DNA of 29,882 bases from DASQFD01 sp035633255 (GCA_035633255.1 DASQFD010000027.1:1-29882); one strand, 5' to 3'. Shown: positions 14,150 to 22,026, counted from the stretch's first letter. Made by a program: numbers and translations. The notes: generated by a model from the letters alone, not told the origin.

Positions 14150-15178
14150 CTACTCGGCGAGGAACCGGCTGACGTAGGTGGCCACGGCGCGCACCGCCGC
14201 CATCGTTGTCGGGTAGTCCATCCGGGTGGGGCCGACCACGCCGAGCCCGGCGACGAGGTCCGTCCCGGTGCCGTAGCCGGTCGTCACCAGGGAGGTCGCG
14301 TGCAGGTCGGCGTGCGGGTTCTCGTGACCGATGCGCACGGCCACCGCGTCCTGCTCACTCGCGGTGCTGAGCAGCTTCAGCAGCACGACGTGCTCCTCCA
14401 GGGCCTCCAGCACCGGACCGATGGAGGAGGGGAAGTCGGCGCCGCGGCGCACGAGGTTGGCCGTGCCGGCCAGCACCACCCGCTCCTCCCGCTCCTCGAC
14501 GAGCACCTCGTCGAGGGCGCTCGCGACCGACCGGGCGAGGTCGCGCACGCCCGGCTCGACCCGCGCGGGCAGGCCGGCGAGGCCTGCGGAGGCGTCGGAG
14601 AGGCTGCGCCCCACCGTCACCGCGAGCGTCTCGGCGCGCAGCCGCGCGAGCCGCGCCTCCCCCTCGGGCGTGGAGCTGTCGCGCGACGCGTCCAGGACCC
14701 GCTGCTCGACCCGCCCGGTGTTGGTGATGAGCACGACGAGCAGCCGCTCGGTGCCGATGGCGACGAGCTCGATGTGGCGCACCGTGGACCGGGTCAGTGA
14801 GGGGTACTGCACGACGGCCACCTGCTGGGTCACCGACGCGAGCAGCCGCACGGTGCGGTCGACGACGTCGTCGAGGTCCACGGCACCGTCGAGGAACTGG
14901 CGGATCGCCCGGCGCTCCGGGGAGCTCAGGGGCTTGATGGCGCTCAGCCGGTCGACGAAGAGCCGGTAGCCGGCGTCGGTGGGCACCCGGCCGGCACTGG
15001 TGTGCGGCGCCGCGATGAGCCCCTCCTCCTCCAGGGCCGCCATGTCGTTGCGCACGGTGGCGGCCGACACCCCCAGGTGGTGTCGTTCGAGCAGGGCCCG
15101 GGACCCCACCGGCTCGGAGGTCTGGACGTAGTCCTCGACGATGGCGCGCAGGACGGCGAGCCGGCGCTCCTCGTTCAT
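14150..15178 (-). CDS. hrcA: Heat-inducible transcription repressor HrcA
   Basis: A 342-residue repressor that binds CIRCE operators and is kept active by GroEL. The N-terminal winged helix (residues about 1-75) has ILRAIVEDYV-like start, SEPVGSRALLERH, VSAATVRNDMAALEEEGLI and HTSAGRVPTDAGYRLFVD. These blocks are diagnostic for HrcA. The GAF-like core with an inserted domain follows, and the C-terminus has VGPTRMDYPTTMAAVRAV. The ATG at 15178 begins MNEERRLAVL and the longer open frame is read-through over the CIRCE element, so 15178 is the start. A perfect CIRCE lies 28 bases upstream of the start, showing autoregulation. It is the first gene of the long minus-strand block. Confidence 0.97.
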   Translation of the reverse strand: MNEERRLAVLRAIVEDYVQTSEPVGSRALLERHHLGVSAATVRNDMAALEEEGLIAAPHTSAGRVPTDAGYRLFVDRLSAIKPLSSPERRAIRQFLDGAVDLDDVVDRTVRLLASVTQQVAVVQYPSLTRSTVRHIELVAIGTERLLVVLITNTGRVEQRVLDASRDSSTPEGEARLARLRAETLAVTVGRSLSDASAGLAGLPARVEPGVRDLARSVASALDEVLVEEREERVVLAGTANLVRRGADFPSSIGPVLEALEEHVVLLKLLSTASEQDAVAVRIGHENPHADLHATSLVTTGYGTGTDLVAGLGVVGPTRMDYPTTMAAVRAVATYVSRFLAE

Positions 15179-15205
15179 CGCACCACCTCCCCTGCCGGGC
15201 TGGAC

Positions 15206-15232
15206 TTGGCACTCCGTGACGTCGAGTGCCAA
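15206..15232. promoter_or_regulatory. CIRCE operator (HrcA binding site)
   Basis: Perfect 9-bp arms TTGGCACTC (15206-15214) and GAGTGCCAA (15224-15232) with the standard 9-nt spacer. The known consensus is TTAGCACTC-N9-GAGTGCTAA; each arm has one compensated change (A to G, T to C), so symmetry is kept. It lies in the hrcA 5' untranslated region, directly after and touching the -10 box. Confidence 0.95.
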
Positions 15233-15237
15233 TTCTA
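15232..15237 (-). promoter_or_regulatory. -10 box of hrcA promoter
   Basis: TAGAAT on the minus strand touches the outer arm of CIRCE by one base, so HrcA bound to CIRCE would block transcription start. No clear -35 hexamer was found at 17 nt. Confidence 0.6.
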
Positions 15238-15304
15238 CGTGCTGGCGGGAGGAGGAGTGCATGTCGGCGCGGCGCGCCGGTGCCGGCGCGGCCCGGCGCG
15301 CGTC

Positions 15305-15310
15305 TAGCCT
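15305..15310 (+). promoter_or_regulatory. -10 box, leaderless promoter of the DUF3097 gene
   Basis: TAGCCT, 6 nt before the GTG at 15317. It is about 70 bp from CIRCE, so HrcA control of this divergent gene is not expected. Confidence 0.55.
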
Positions 15311-15316
15311 CACCGG

Positions 15317-16207
15317 GTGACCGACCGCTACGGGCCCGACGCCCTCGCCACGGAGCGGCGCGCGGCGGCCGCACGCCGCTCCACGACGGCGGCGGTGCCG
15401 GCCGAGTCGGGCCTGGTCGTCGAGGACGTCGACACCGGCTGGTGCGGGGCCGTGGTCCGGGTCGAGAAGGCAGGTGGGGTCCGCGTCGTCCACCTCGAGG
15501 ACCGTCACGACCGGCTGCGGGCCTTCCCGCTCGGTCCCGGCTTCCTCCTCGACGGGCGGCCCGTGGTCCTGACCCCGCCGGCGGTCGCGCCGGCCGCCCG
15601 GCTCGCCGAGGCCCGCGCCGCCGCCACCCGGACCGCGAGCGGCTCCCGCGCCGTGGCCGACCGCCGGGCGCGGGTGGCCCGTGGCTCCCGGATCTTCGTC
15701 GAGGGGCGGCACGACGCCGAGCTCGTCGAGAAGGTCTGGGGGGAGGACCTGCGCGTCGAGGGCGTCGTGGTGGAGCTGCTCGAGGGGGTCGACGACCTCG
15801 AGGACGCGGTGCGCGCCTTCGCCCCGGGGCCGGGACGGCGGATGGGCGTCCTCGTCGACCACCTGGTGCCCGGCACCAAGGAGTGGGCCGTCGTCGAGCG
15901 CACGCGGGCGATGAAGGGGTGTGCCGCCTCCCTGCTCGTCGTCGGCCATCCGTACGTCGACGTGTGGCAGGGCGTCCGGCCGGAGCGCGTCGGCCTGGAG
16001 CGCTGGCCCGAGATCCCGAGGGGGACCTCCTGGAAGGTGGGCATCGCGGCCGCGCTCGGGCTGCCCCACCACACCCAGGCCGACCTCGCCTCGGCGTGGC
16101 GGCGGATCCTGCACTCGGTGCGCGGCTACGCCGACCTCGAGCCGGCGCTGCTCGGCCGGGTCGAGGAGCTCATCGACTTCGTGACCGCCGACACCGGAGC
16201 CGGCTGA
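15317..16207 (+). CDS. DUF3097 family protein
   Basis: A 296-residue protein of the actinobacterial DUF3097 family, function unknown. The N-terminal domain has the strand-rich region GLVVEDVDTGWCGAVVRVEK. A basic Ala/Arg linker lies at about 95-120. The C-terminal domain reads IFVEGRHDAELVEKVWGEDL, VVVELLEGVDDLEDAV, MGVLVDHLVPGTKEW and VVGHPYVDVWQGVRP. The FVEGRHDAELVEKVWG and GVLVDHLVPGTKE blocks recall a TOPRIM-like fold (acidic residues after strands: E...; DHLV), which hints at nucleic-acid or nucleotide work, but that is inference. Start GTG follows a TAGCCT box by 6 nt (leaderless). The gene is divergent from hrcA, a common arrangement for this family near hrcA/hemW. Confidence 0.88.
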   Translation: MTDRYGPDALATERRAAAARRSTTAAVPAESGLVVEDVDTGWCGAVVRVEKAGGVRVVHLEDRHDRLRAFPLGPGFLLDGRPVVLTPPAVAPAARLAEARAAATRTASGSRAVADRRARVARGSRIFVEGRHDAELVEKVWGEDLRVEGVVVELLEGVDDLEDAVRAFAPGPGRRMGVLVDHLVPGTKEWAVVERTRAMKGCAASLLVVGHPYVDVWQGVRPERVGLERWPEIPRGTSWKVGIAAALGLPHHTQADLASAWRRILHSVRGYADLEPALLGRVEELIDFVTADTGAG

Positions 16208-16352
16208 GCGCCCCGACCGCCGGGCGTCCCGCGACTCCGTCGCTCGGGGTATCACCCGTGGGCGTCGCCACCTCCTCATGGCTGGGAGCGGGACCCCCCT
16301 CCCTGCCGGGCCACTGCCGCCCGGTCCTCCAGGAGCAGCCGGGAGCCCTGCC

Positions 16353-17708
16353 ATGGGAACCATCGTCACCCGCTGGAACGACGCCGTCCTCGACGCCATC
16401 CGCACCACCCACCCCGGACCCCCGATCGTGGCGCGGGCCCTCGCCGTGGTGCACACCTGCATGTACGACGCGTGGGCCGCCTACCACCCCGTCGCCGAGG
16501 GCACCCGCCTGGGCCCGCTCCTGCGTCGCCCCGCGGCGGAGCACGACCGCGCCCACCGGCGGAAGGCGGTCGCGTATGCCGCGCACCGCGCCGCCGTCGA
16601 CCTCCTCCCCTCGGAGGAGGCCCACTTCGTGGCACTCATGGCCGACCTCGGGTACGACCCGGCGGACACCTCCGCGGACCCCACCTCGGCCGCGGGCGTC
16701 GGGAACCTCGCCGCCCGAGCGGTGCTGGAGTTCCGGCACGGCGACGGGTCCAACCAGCTCGGGACGCTGTCGCCCACGGCGGTGCCCTACTCCGACTGGA
16801 CGGGGTACCGGCCGAGGAACACGGCGGACTCGGTGGTCGACCCGGGCCGGTGGCAGCCCCTGCGGGTCGACGACGGGCACGGTGGCACGGTGGTGCAGTC
16901 GTTCATCGCCCCGCACTGGGGCCTCGTGGCCCCGTTCGCCCTGGACGTGCCGATCGAGTCCCTCCCCGGCGACCCCCAGCAGGCCGGCAGCGAGGGTTAT
17001 CGGACCCAGTGCGAGGACGTGCTGCGCTACAGCGCGGAGCTGACCGACCGCCAGAAGGTGATCGCGGAGTACTGGGCCGACGGACCGCAGTCGGAGCTCC
17101 CCCCGGGCCACTGGTGCCTCTTCGCGCACGAGATCTCCGACCGCGACGGGCACGGGCTGAACAAGGACGTGCGCCTGTTCTTCGCGCTCACCAATGCGGT
17201 GCTCGATGCGAGCATCCTCAGCTGGGGGCTGAAGCGGCGCTTCGACTACGTGCGTCCCGTGACCGCGATCCACGTCCAGTTCGGCGGCCAGCAGGTGCGG
17301 GCCTGGGCCGGGCCGGGTCAGGGCACCGGGATGATCGACGGCGCCGACTGGCGGCCGTACCAGGCGGCGAACGTGGTGACGCCGCCCTTCCCGGAGTACT
17401 ACTCGGGTCACAGCATCTTCAGCTCGGCTGCCGCCGAGGTGCTGCGCCGCTTCACCGGGAGCGACGCCTTCGGGCACTCCGTGACCGTCCCGGCCGGCTC
17501 CTCCCGGGTCGAGCCCGGTCAGGTCCCCGCGACGGGGACCGTGCTCCAGTGGGACACCTTCACCGAGGCGGCGGACGAGGCGGGGCTCTCGCGCCGTTAC
17601 GGCGGCATCCACTTCGAGGACGGCGACCGGGCGGCCCGGGCCGTCGGGCGGGTCGTGGACTCGACGGCCTGGGCCCGGGCTGACCGCTACTGGTCCGGCA
17701 CGGTCTGA
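16353..17708 (+). CDS. Vanadium-dependent haloperoxidase / PAP2-like phosphatase
   Basis: A 451-residue protein of the PAP2/vanadium haloperoxidase superfamily. The metal- or phosphate-binding residues lie in three blocks: KRRFDYVRP (Kx6RP pattern), EYYSGHSIFSS (SGH with the catalytic His) and SRRYGGIHFEDGD (SRx5H with the vanadate- or phosphate-linked His). The N-terminal half is helical, with VARALAVVHTCMYDAWAAYHP as in bacterial VHPO-like proteins. No signal peptide or Tat motif is visible, so it is predicted cytoplasmic. The ATG at 16353 has GGGAG 7 bases upstream; an ATG at 16278 would add 25 Gly/Pro-rich residues. Whether it oxidises halides or removes phosphate cannot be settled from motifs. 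No halogenation or natural-product genes are adjacent. Confidence 0.88.
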   Translation: MGTIVTRWNDAVLDAIRTTHPGPPIVARALAVVHTCMYDAWAAYHPVAEGTRLGPLLRRPAAEHDRAHRRKAVAYAAHRAAVDLLPSEEAHFVALMADLGYDPADTSADPTSAAGVGNLAARAVLEFRHGDGSNQLGTLSPTAVPYSDWTGYRPRNTADSVVDPGRWQPLRVDDGHGGTVVQSFIAPHWGLVAPFALDVPIESLPGDPQQAGSEGYRTQCEDVLRYSAELTDRQKVIAEYWADGPQSELPPGHWCLFAHEISDRDGHGLNKDVRLFFALTNAVLDASILSWGLKRRFDYVRPVTAIHVQFGGQQVRAWAGPGQGTGMIDGADWRPYQAANVVTPPFPEYYSGHSIFSSAAAEVLRRFTGSDAFGHSVTVPAGSSRVEPGQVPATGTVLQWDTFTEAADEAGLSRRYGGIHFEDGDRAARAVGRVVDSTAWARADRYWSGTV

Positions 17709-17859
17709 GCCGTCGCCCTCGACGGTGCCCGCCGACGCGGGCGCCGGCATCCGCAGGGACAGGGTCACCCCTGAGCGCACCCTGAGCGCACCCCGAAGAC
17801 CCTCGCCGGAGGGACCGGCATGGGCTTTGATGGAGGAGAACGTCCACCAAGGAGGACCC

Positions 17860-18528
17860 ATGAGCCAGGAGCAGCCGACCGGCAGCTCGCCCCAGCCCGG
17901 CATCGACCAGACGACCACCGGGCCGGTCGCCCACCCCGAGTCCGTGGCCACCCCACCCGGCCCGGCACCCCAGCCGCCGCTGCCCGCCTCCGGGCCGGCA
18001 CCGGCATACCCCGCCGACCAGTGGCCCCCGGCGGTCGGTGCGGCGCCGCCAGCAGGTGCTCCGCCGGCATACCCGACCGGCCCCGCGGCACCGCAGCAGC
18101 CCGGCGTCGAGCAGCCGGCCGCGGGTTCCCCCGCGGTCGGCTCGGCGGTGGCGACGGGCACCCAGCCGATGACCCCCGAGCAGGAGCGCACCAGCGGGCT
18201 GGCCGCCCACGGCATCGCCCTCGCCGCGACGGTGATCAGCGGTGGGTTCCTCGGCTTCCTCGGGGCCCTGGTGATGTACCTGGTGCTGCGCGACCGCGGC
18301 CCCTTCGTCCGGTCGCACACCGCCAACGCGCTGAACATCCAGATCACCGTGGCGATCGGCTACGCCGTGGCGACGATCAGCGCGATCACGATCATCGGCC
18401 TCATCGTGGCGATCCCGCTGTGGGTCGCGCTCTTCGTCTACGCCGTCATCACCCACGTCATCGGCATGACCAAGGCCAACAACGGCGAGTGGTGGGACCC
18501 GCCGCTCACGCCGAAGTTCGTCAAGTGA
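17860..18528 (+). CDS. DUF4870 domain membrane protein with Pro-rich N-terminus
   Basis: A 222-residue protein. Residues 1 to about 105 are disordered Pro/Ala/Gly/Gln-rich sequence. The rest is a DUF4870 (Tic20-like) membrane domain starting TPEQERTSGLAAHGIALAAT. It has hydrophobic segments around FLGFLGALVMYLVL, ITVAIGYAVATISAITIIGL and VAIPLWVALFVYAVITHVIG, with the conserved RSHTANALNIQIT between the first two. The function is unknown. The ATG at 17860 is preceded by AAGGAGG, one of the strongest ribosome sites in the window, and is preferred over an in-frame ATG at 17830. The tandem CTGAGCGCACC pair at about 17771-17793 upstream may be regulatory. The gene ends at a strong shared hairpin. 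Confidence 0.9.
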   Translation: MSQEQPTGSSPQPGIDQTTTGPVAHPESVATPPGPAPQPPLPASGPAPAYPADQWPPAVGAAPPAGAPPAYPTGPAAPQQPGVEQPAAGSPAVGSAVATGTQPMTPEQERTSGLAAHGIALAATVISGGFLGFLGALVMYLVLRDRGPFVRSHTANALNIQITVAIGYAVATISAITIIGLIVAIPLWVALFVYAVITHVIGMTKANNGEWWDPPLTPKFVK

Positions 18529-18540
18529 GCCAGGCGGCTT

Positions 18541-18584
18541 GAGCGGATCCCGCGACCGTCTCGGACGGGCTCGCGGGGCCGCTC
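18541..18584. terminator. Bidirectional terminator between convergent DUF4870 and SDR genes
   Basis: A nested inverted repeat: outer arms GAGCGG / CCGCTC, middle TCCCGCGA / TCGCGGGG, inner CCGTC / GACGG around a TCG loop. That is about 19 paired bases across 44 nt, one of the strongest hairpins in the window. Its right arm overlaps the SDR stop codon. Confidence 0.8.
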
Positions 18585-19404
18585 AGACCCCGCCGCTCAG
18601 CAGCTTGCCGCCGTCGACGGGCAGGGTCACCCCGGTGACCCAGGCCGCGTCGTCGGAGAGCAGGAACGCGACCGCCCCGGCGATGTCCTCGGGCACGCCG
18701 AGGCGGCGCAGCGGGTAGGACGCGGCCACCTCCTCCTCCCGTCCCTCGTAGAGGGCGGTGGCGAAGCGGGTCTTGACCACCGCCGGGGCGACCGCGTTGA
18801 CCCGGACCGTCGGCCCGAGCTCGACGGCGAGCTCCTCGGTGAGGTGGATCAGCATGGCCTTGCTCGCGCCGTAGAAGGCGATGCCGGGCGCTGGGCGCAG
18901 CCCGGCCATCGAGGCGACGTTGACCACGGCGCCGCCCCGCTCGCCCATGCCGGCCGCGTGCGCCTTCTGCACCCAGGCGAGGGCGGCGATGCAGTTCACC
19001 TCCACGATCCGGCGCGCGGCGTCGAGGTCGATCCCGAGCAGCGGCCCGAAGACGGGGTTGATCCCGGTGTTGTTCACCAGCAGGTCGACGGGGCCGAAGG
19101 CCTCCGCCGCGCGGGCGAGCGCCTCGTCCTGGTGGCTCGGGTCGTCGGCCGCGCCCGCGACCGCGACGGCGTGCTCCGGGCCGCCGAGCGCCCGGACCGC
19201 GGCCTCGAGCGGCACCGGCTTCCGCGCGGTGATGCACACCCGGGCACCCTCGGCCACGAGCCGCCCGGCGATCGCCAGCCCGATGCCCCGGCTCGCCCCG
19301 GTCACCACCGCCGTGCGTCCCGCCAGCCGCTGGCCCGTGGTGGTCCCGCCCGTGGTCCCGCCCGTGGTCGTCCCGCCCGTGCTGCCCTCGGCCGCCGTGG
19401 TCAT
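18583..19404 (-). CDS. Short-chain dehydrogenase/reductase (SDR)
   Basis: A 273-residue classical SDR. The NAD(P) loop is VVTGASRGIGLA, the structural motif is LLVNNTGINPVFG (NNTG in place of NNAG), and the catalytic set is VASMAGLRPAPGIAFYGASK (Ser, YxxxK). The C-terminus VTGVTLPVDGGKLLSGG is typical of FabG-like members. An Arg in the ITARKP segment after the second strand suggests NADPH preference. Substrate unknown. The start at 19404 (ATG) has GGGAGGAG upstream; a GTG one codon earlier is also possible. The first 25 residues are a Gly/Thr repeat (GGTTTGGTTGGTTTG) made by 12- to 15-bp tandem units and are probably a disordered leader. Confidence 0.92.
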   Translation of the reverse strand: MTTAAEGSTGGTTTGGTTGGTTTGQRLAGRTAVVTGASRGIGLAIAGRLVAEGARVCITARKPVPLEAAVRALGGPEHAVAVAGAADDPSHQDEALARAAEAFGPVDLLVNNTGINPVFGPLLGIDLDAARRIVEVNCIAALAWVQKAHAAGMGERGGAVVNVASMAGLRPAPGIAFYGASKAMLIHLTEELAVELGPTVRVNAVAPAVVKTRFATALYEGREEEVAASYPLRRLGVPEDIAGAVAFLLSDDAAWVTGVTLPVDGGKLLSGGV

Positions 19405-19462
19405 CACCCGCTCCTCCCGCGCGCCGACCCTCGGGCGCGCTCGGCAGGCTAGCGGGGCCGGG

Positions 19463-20686
19463 TCACCGCAGGCCCAGCAGGCGGCGCACGACGGTGTCGG
19501 TGAGCAGCCGGCCCCTCCGGGTCAGCACGACCCGGCGGCGCACGACGGCCTCGCGGCCGTCGACGAGCCCCTCGGCGACCAGCACGCCGACCGCGGCGCG
19601 GCCCTCGCCGCCGAGGACCTCGATGGGCAGGCCCTCGCGCATCCGCACCCCGAGCAGCACCCGCTCGTCGTGGCGCTGCTCCGCCGTGAGCGTCTCCCGG
19701 CCGGCGGCCGGGGAGACCCCCTCGGCCAGCCGACCGGCATACGCCGTCGGGTGCTTGACGTTCCACCACCGCACGCCGCCGACGTGGCCGTGCGCGCCGG
19801 GGCCGGCGCCCCACCAGCTCGCGCCCGACCAGTAGCCCTCGTTGTGGCGGCAGCGGCCGGCCGGGGTCCGCGCCCAGTTGCTCACCTCGTACCACTCGTA
19901 GCCGGCCTCGGTGAGCAGCTCGTCCGCGAGCTCGTACTTGTCCGCCTCGTCGTCGTCGTCCGGTGTCGGCACCTCGTCGCGGCGGACCCGGCGGGCGAGC
20001 GCGGTGCCCTCCTCGACGACCAGGGCGTAGGCCGAGACGTGGTCGGGTGCCAGGTCGAGGGCGCTGCGCAGGCTGGTCTCCCAGTCCCGGAGGCTCTCCC
20101 CCGGCGTGCCGTAGATGAGGTCGACGCTCGTCGCCAGCCCGGCCGCGCGGGCCGCCGCCACCGCCCGGGCGACGCCGGCCGGGTCGTGGGTGCGGTCCAG
20201 GGTGCGCAGCACGTGCGGCACGGCCGACTGCATGCCGACGGAGACGCGGGTGAAACCCCCGGCGGCCAGCGCCTCGAGCGCCGGCGGCGTCACCGAGTCC
20301 GGGTTGGCCTCGGTGGTCACCTCGGCGTCCGGCGCCAGCCCGAAACGCTCCCGTATGCCGTGCAGCACCCGGACCAGGTCGGCCGCCGGCAGCAGCGTGG
20401 GCGTGCCACCGCCGACGAAGACGGTGTCGACGCGCGGGGCCCGGGAGCCGAGCAGGGAGGCGGCCAGGTCGAGCTCGGCGAGGACGCCATCGACGTACCC
20501 CGCGGTCGCGGCGCCCGGGCCGAGCTCGGGAAGGGTGTAGGTGTTGAAGTCGCAGTAGCCGCAGCGCACCGAGCAGAACGGCACGTGCACGTAGAGACCG
20601 AAGGGGTGGTCGGCGAGGGTGGCGAGGGCCGCCTCGGGGAGGTCCCCGCCGGGCGGCGCCGGGTCGCCGTCGGGCAGGTGCGGCAC
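19463..20686 (-). CDS. hemW: Radical SAM protein HemW (heme chaperone)
   Basis: A 407-residue radical SAM protein of the HemW type, once annotated as oxygen-independent coproporphyrinogen oxidase but now known as a heme-binding chaperone. The [4Fe-4S] cysteines are Cys38, Cys42 and Cys45 in CSVRCGYCDF. VDTVFVGGGTPTLLP, GFTRVSVGMQSAVPHVLRTL and the HemW-specific CRHNEGYWSGASWWGAGPGA follow, then a C-terminal winged-helix-like part. It lacks the extra N-terminal features of HemN. The start is the GTG at 20686, with a weak extended -10 (TGCGAGGAT on the minus strand) 6 nt before it. Longer frames run through the divergent gene. It lies between lepA and hrcA, as in many Gram-positives, though other genes intervene here. 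Confidence 0.93.
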   Translation of the reverse strand: MPHLPDGDPAPPGGDLPEAALATLADHPFGLYVHVPFCSVRCGYCDFNTYTLPELGPGAATAGYVDGVLAELDLAASLLGSRAPRVDTVFVGGGTPTLLPAADLVRVLHGIRERFGLAPDAEVTTEANPDSVTPPALEALAAGGFTRVSVGMQSAVPHVLRTLDRTHDPAGVARAVAAARAAGLATSVDLIYGTPGESLRDWETSLRSALDLAPDHVSAYALVVEEGTALARRVRRDEVPTPDDDDEADKYELADELLTEAGYEWYEVSNWARTPAGRCRHNEGYWSGASWWGAGPGAHGHVGGVRWWNVKHPTAYAGRLAEGVSPAAGRETLTAEQRHDERVLLGVRMREGLPIEVLGGEGRAAVGVLVAEGLVDGREAVVRRRVVLTRRGRLLTDTVVRRLLGLR

Positions 20687-20721
20687 GGTCCCATCCTCGC
20701 ACCGGCCGGGTTGCGTCCCGT

Positions 20722-20727
20722 TACGGT
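20722..20727 (+). promoter_or_regulatory. -10 box, leaderless promoter of the OCD-family gene
   Basis: TACGGT, 7 nt before the GTG at 20735. It sits in the 48-bp divergent gap with hemW, whose own weak -10 (20693-20698 on the minus strand) is close by. Confidence 0.5.
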
Positions 20728-20734
20728 GAACGGC

Positions 20735-21673
20735 GTGCGGGTGCTCAGCGAGGCCGAGGTGCGAGACCTGCTGCCCGGGCCGCAAGAGACGGTCGACCTC
20801 GTCGAGGACGCGCTCGTCGCGCTGGCCGAGGGCCGCGCGGACGTGCCGCCCAAGCCCGCGGTGCGCACCACGCCCGGGATGTCGGCGCACGCCATGCCGG
20901 CGGCATACCCCGAGCGCGGGCTGCTCGGCTGCAAGTGGATCACCGTGGTGCCCGACAACGCGCTGCGCGGGCTGCCCGCGGCGAGCGGCGTCATGGTGGT
21001 GTCGGACGGGGTGACCGGCCGCCCGACGTGTGTGCTGCCGGCCGGTGAGCTGACGGCCGCGCGCACGGCGGCGGTGTCGGGGGCGTGCGTGCGGGCGCTG
21101 GCGCCACCGGGGCCGGTGGCGTTCCTCGGGGCCGGTGTGCAGGCGCGCTCGCACCTCGCCGTGCTCGCCGCCCTCGGTCACCGGGAGGTCCGGGTCTGGG
21201 CGAGGCGCGGGTCGGCGGTCCGGGCGCTGGCGGAGGAGAGCGCGGCCCGAAGGCTCGCGGTGCGGGTGCTGGCGTGCCCGTCACGGGAGGCCGCGGTCCG
21301 GGACGCCGCGGTCGTGGTGACGGCCCTGCGCCCGGGCCTCACCGACACCCGGCTGGACCCCTCGTGGGTCGCGGAGGACGCGCTGCTCCTGCCGCTGGAC
21401 TGGGCCAGCTCGGTCGGCCCGGAGGTGGCCGAGGGGGCGTCGGTCCTGGCCGCCGACGACGTCCGTCAGTTCGTGGCGGTGCGCGAGGAGCGCAGGGCCA
21501 TGGGGGCGTACCCGACGCCGACGGCGTGGACCGGGCACCTGCTGCGGGCACCGCGGCCGCCGGGGCGCGTCGTCGTGCAGAACACGGGCAGCGGCCTGTG
21601 CGACCTCGTGGTGGCGGCCGTCGTGGCGGAGCGGGCGGAGGCGCGCGGCACGGGGACGGTGCTCCAGGACTGA
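20735..21673 (+). CDS. Ornithine cyclodeaminase / mu-crystallin family protein
   Basis: A 312-residue NAD(P)-binding protein. The N-terminal substrate domain has VDLVEDALVALAEGRADVPP and LLGCKWITVVPDN. The linking block is VVSDGVTGRPTCVLPAGELTAARTAAVSG, then the Rossmann domain VAFLGAGVQARSHLAVL, VRVWARRG and VVTALRP. The LPAGELTAARTAA block is diagnostic of the family. Members include ornithine cyclodeaminase, alanine dehydrogenase, lysine cyclodeaminase and imine reductases, so substrate is open. No siderophore or amino-acid operon is next to it. The second of three closely spaced GTG codons (20735) fits the leaderless spacing. The opposite strand's long frame over this gene is only hemW read-through. 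Confidence 0.9.
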   Translation: MRVLSEAEVRDLLPGPQETVDLVEDALVALAEGRADVPPKPAVRTTPGMSAHAMPAAYPERGLLGCKWITVVPDNALRGLPAASGVMVVSDGVTGRPTCVLPAGELTAARTAAVSGACVRALAPPGPVAFLGAGVQARSHLAVLAALGHREVRVWARRGSAVRALAEESAARRLAVRVLACPSREAAVRDAAVVVTALRPGLTDTRLDPSWVAEDALLLPLDWASSVGPEVAEGASVLAADDVRQFVAVREERRAMGAYPTPTAWTGHLLRAPRPPGRVVVQNTGSGLCDLVVAAVVAERAEARGTGTVLQD

Positions 21674-21740
21674 GGCCGAGGATGGGGGCGCGGCTCCGGG
21701 GCGGGCGTATCGCCGGACACCCCCGACCCCACCGGGCGCC

Positions 21741-21899
21741 ATGGCCGCCTCGCCAGCCCTGGTCGGCGCTGGGACGCACGCGGACGCCTTCGGCGCCATG
21801 CTCGTGGCCGGTGCGGTGGCGCGGTCGGTGCACGGGAAGGGTCACGTTCCGGAACCGCGCCGTCGCGGCCTCTGGCAGTGGCTGCGCCGCAGGTCGTAG
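21741..21899 (+). CDS. Possible 52-residue small protein
   Basis: ATG at 21741 to TAG at 21897-21899 encodes a 52-residue peptide: MAASPALVGAGTHADAFGAM, a hydrophobic Ala/Val stretch, HGKGHVPEPRRRG and a C-terminus WQWLRRRS. I recognise no family. It lies in the 353-base gap between the OCD-family gene and the phosphatase, where nothing else is coding. The aromatic/basic end looks protein-like, but there is no convincing ribosome site, and high GC content makes chance frames common. Treat as a hypothesis. Confidence 0.3.
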   Translation: MAASPALVGAGTHADAFGAMLVAGAVARSVHGKGHVPEPRRRGLWQWLRRRS

Positions 21900-21919
21900 C
21901 GGCCCGGGCCGCCGGCGTC

Positions 21920-21990
21920 GTCACCCGCTCTGCCGCCGCCCGCCCCGCCGCCGCCCGCCCCGCCGCCCGCCCCGCTGCCCGGAGGGCGGG
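21920..21990. repeat. C-rich low-complexity tract
   Basis: Repeats of CCGCCGCCCGCCC (unit about 12-14 bp) with a strong purine/pyrimidine-poor asymmetry (almost only C and G, C-rich on the plus strand), ending in the small hairpin GCCCGGAGGGC. Together with the small open frame this fills the gap 21674-22014; no promoter besides the box at 22015 was seen. Confidence 0.6.
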
Positions 21991-22014
21991 ACGAATCGGC
22001 GCGGTTCGCGAACC

Positions 22015-22020
22015 TACGAT
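22015..22020 (+). promoter_or_regulatory. -10 box, leaderless promoter of the phosphatase gene
   Basis: TACGAT, 6 nt before the GTG at 22027. Confidence 0.55.
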
Positions 22021-22026
22021 GAGGGC

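Noticed and set aside
12371..14800. Long plus-strand frame opposite rsmE, dnaJ and hrcA
   Set aside because: Antisense shadow of three well-conserved minus-strand genes.
15206..15310. HrcA control of the divergent DUF3097 gene
   Set aside because: CIRCE lies about 70 bp upstream of that gene's -10 box and touches only the hrcA promoter.
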